In this document: piece after piece, positions 63,824 to 64,000 of the stretch | Numbering within the stretch: the stretch's first letter is position 1 | Layout of the letters: each line of letters begins with the position of its first letter | Source: Antarcticimicrobium sp040365005 | GTDB taxonomy: Bacteria; Pseudomonadota; Alphaproteobacteria; Rhodobacterales; Rhodobacteraceae | Reading direction: 5' to 3' | Assembly (NCBI RefSeq): GCF_040365005.1 | Contig: NZ_BAABWV010000019.1 | Coordinates: 1-64,000 of the forward strand | Length of the DNA: 64,000 bases | The notes under the pieces: generated by a model | Told to the model about the DNA's origin: nothing | Seen by the model: the letters and a program-made list of their open reading frames with translations, nothing else | Databases searched by the model: none | Made by a program: the position numbers and the translations under genes

Positions 63824-64000
63824 ATGCACGCTTTATTCACCGGTCTGGCCCGTTTCATGGCGATCCTGGGTGGGATTGTGCTTTCGGCGCTTATCCTTCT
63901 CACCTGCGTCTCCATCCTGGGACGAAGCCTGAACGGCATTCTTCACAGTGACTTCGTCATGGGGCTCGCGCCCGGGCTTGCGCATTGGCTGATCGACATC
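63824..64000 (+). CDS. TRAP transporter small permease (DctQ), partial at the window edge
   Basis: The first 59 codons of a membrane protein, cut off by the end of the window. A hydrophobic span (about 8-30, LARFMAILGGIVLSALILLTCVSILGR) followed by a short loop and a second amphipathic region matches the start of DctQ small subunits. The position right after a DctP gene supports it. The large DctM subunit is expected beyond the window. GAAGGGAAAA precedes the ATG. Confidence 0.8.
   Translation, partial: MHALFTGLARFMAILGGIVLSALILLTCVSILGRSLNGILHSDFVMGLAPGLAHWLIDI

Overview
The window is a 64 kb piece of a GC-rich alphaproteobacterial chromosome, most likely from the Rhodobacterales/Roseobacter group. 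The signs are the divergent regB | senC-regA redox regulon, the tsaE-amgK-murU-addB-addA-trxA chain, an alphaproteobacterial mic60/hemY pair next to hemD, two TRAP transporters and FNR-type boxes before respiratory genes. I see no insertion sequence, phage, plasmid or CRISPR element. Gene density is close to 95% and many neighbours share overlapping stop and start codons.

Layout. 0.2-9.0 kb (minus strand): t6A tRNA modification (tsaE), peptidoglycan sugar recycling (amgK, murU), double-strand break repair (addB, addA) and thioredoxin, closed by a terminator. 9.1-13.5 kb: a PAS-only protein, RegB kinase, SenC copper chaperone and RegA regulator. 13.5-19.4 kb: GT61 and GT4 glycosyltransferases, an HD phosphohydrolase, ahcY, a DUF2853 protein, an EVE protein and a YciI protein. 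19.4-25.3 kb: gpsA and tsaD, divergent from hemD-mic60-hemY, then tRNA-Thr(CGT). Mic60 carries a run of 20 perfect hexanucleotide repeats.

25.4-35.1 kb: a catabolic block of uncertain substrate (class III aminotransferase, BKACE-type enzyme, DMGDH/GcvT-type flavoprotein), divergent from an RpiR regulator and a TAXI-TRAP transporter with its own universal stress protein. 35.2-42.5 kb: a urate-to-glyoxylate pathway (PuuD, HiuH, fused PuuE-UraD, ureidoglycine aminohydrolase, AllA, an NCS2 purine permease and a LysR regulator). Only allantoate amidohydrolase is missing locally. 42.5-45.9 kb: an acyl-CoA synthetase, a nitronate monooxygenase-like enzyme and a carboxymuconolactone decarboxylase-like protein.

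46.0-54.8 kb: cytochrome bd oxidase and its assembly exporter (cydDC-cydAB-cydX). A Tat-exported sulfide:quinone-oxidoreductase-like flavoprotein, a small membrane protein and a periplasmic DsrE-like protein follow. FNR-like boxes lie before both cydA and the flavoprotein, which suggests one low-oxygen respiratory module. 54.8-62.3 kb: a TetR regulator divergent from livHMGF, an acyl-CoA synthetase and a periplasmic binding protein, with a 22-bp inverted repeat at the divergent promoter. 62.7-64.0 kb: a DctP-type TRAP binding protein, preceded by two near-identical 12-bp palindromes, and the start of its small permease, cut by the window edge.

All functions are read from protein motifs, gene order and DNA patterns. 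No database search was run.
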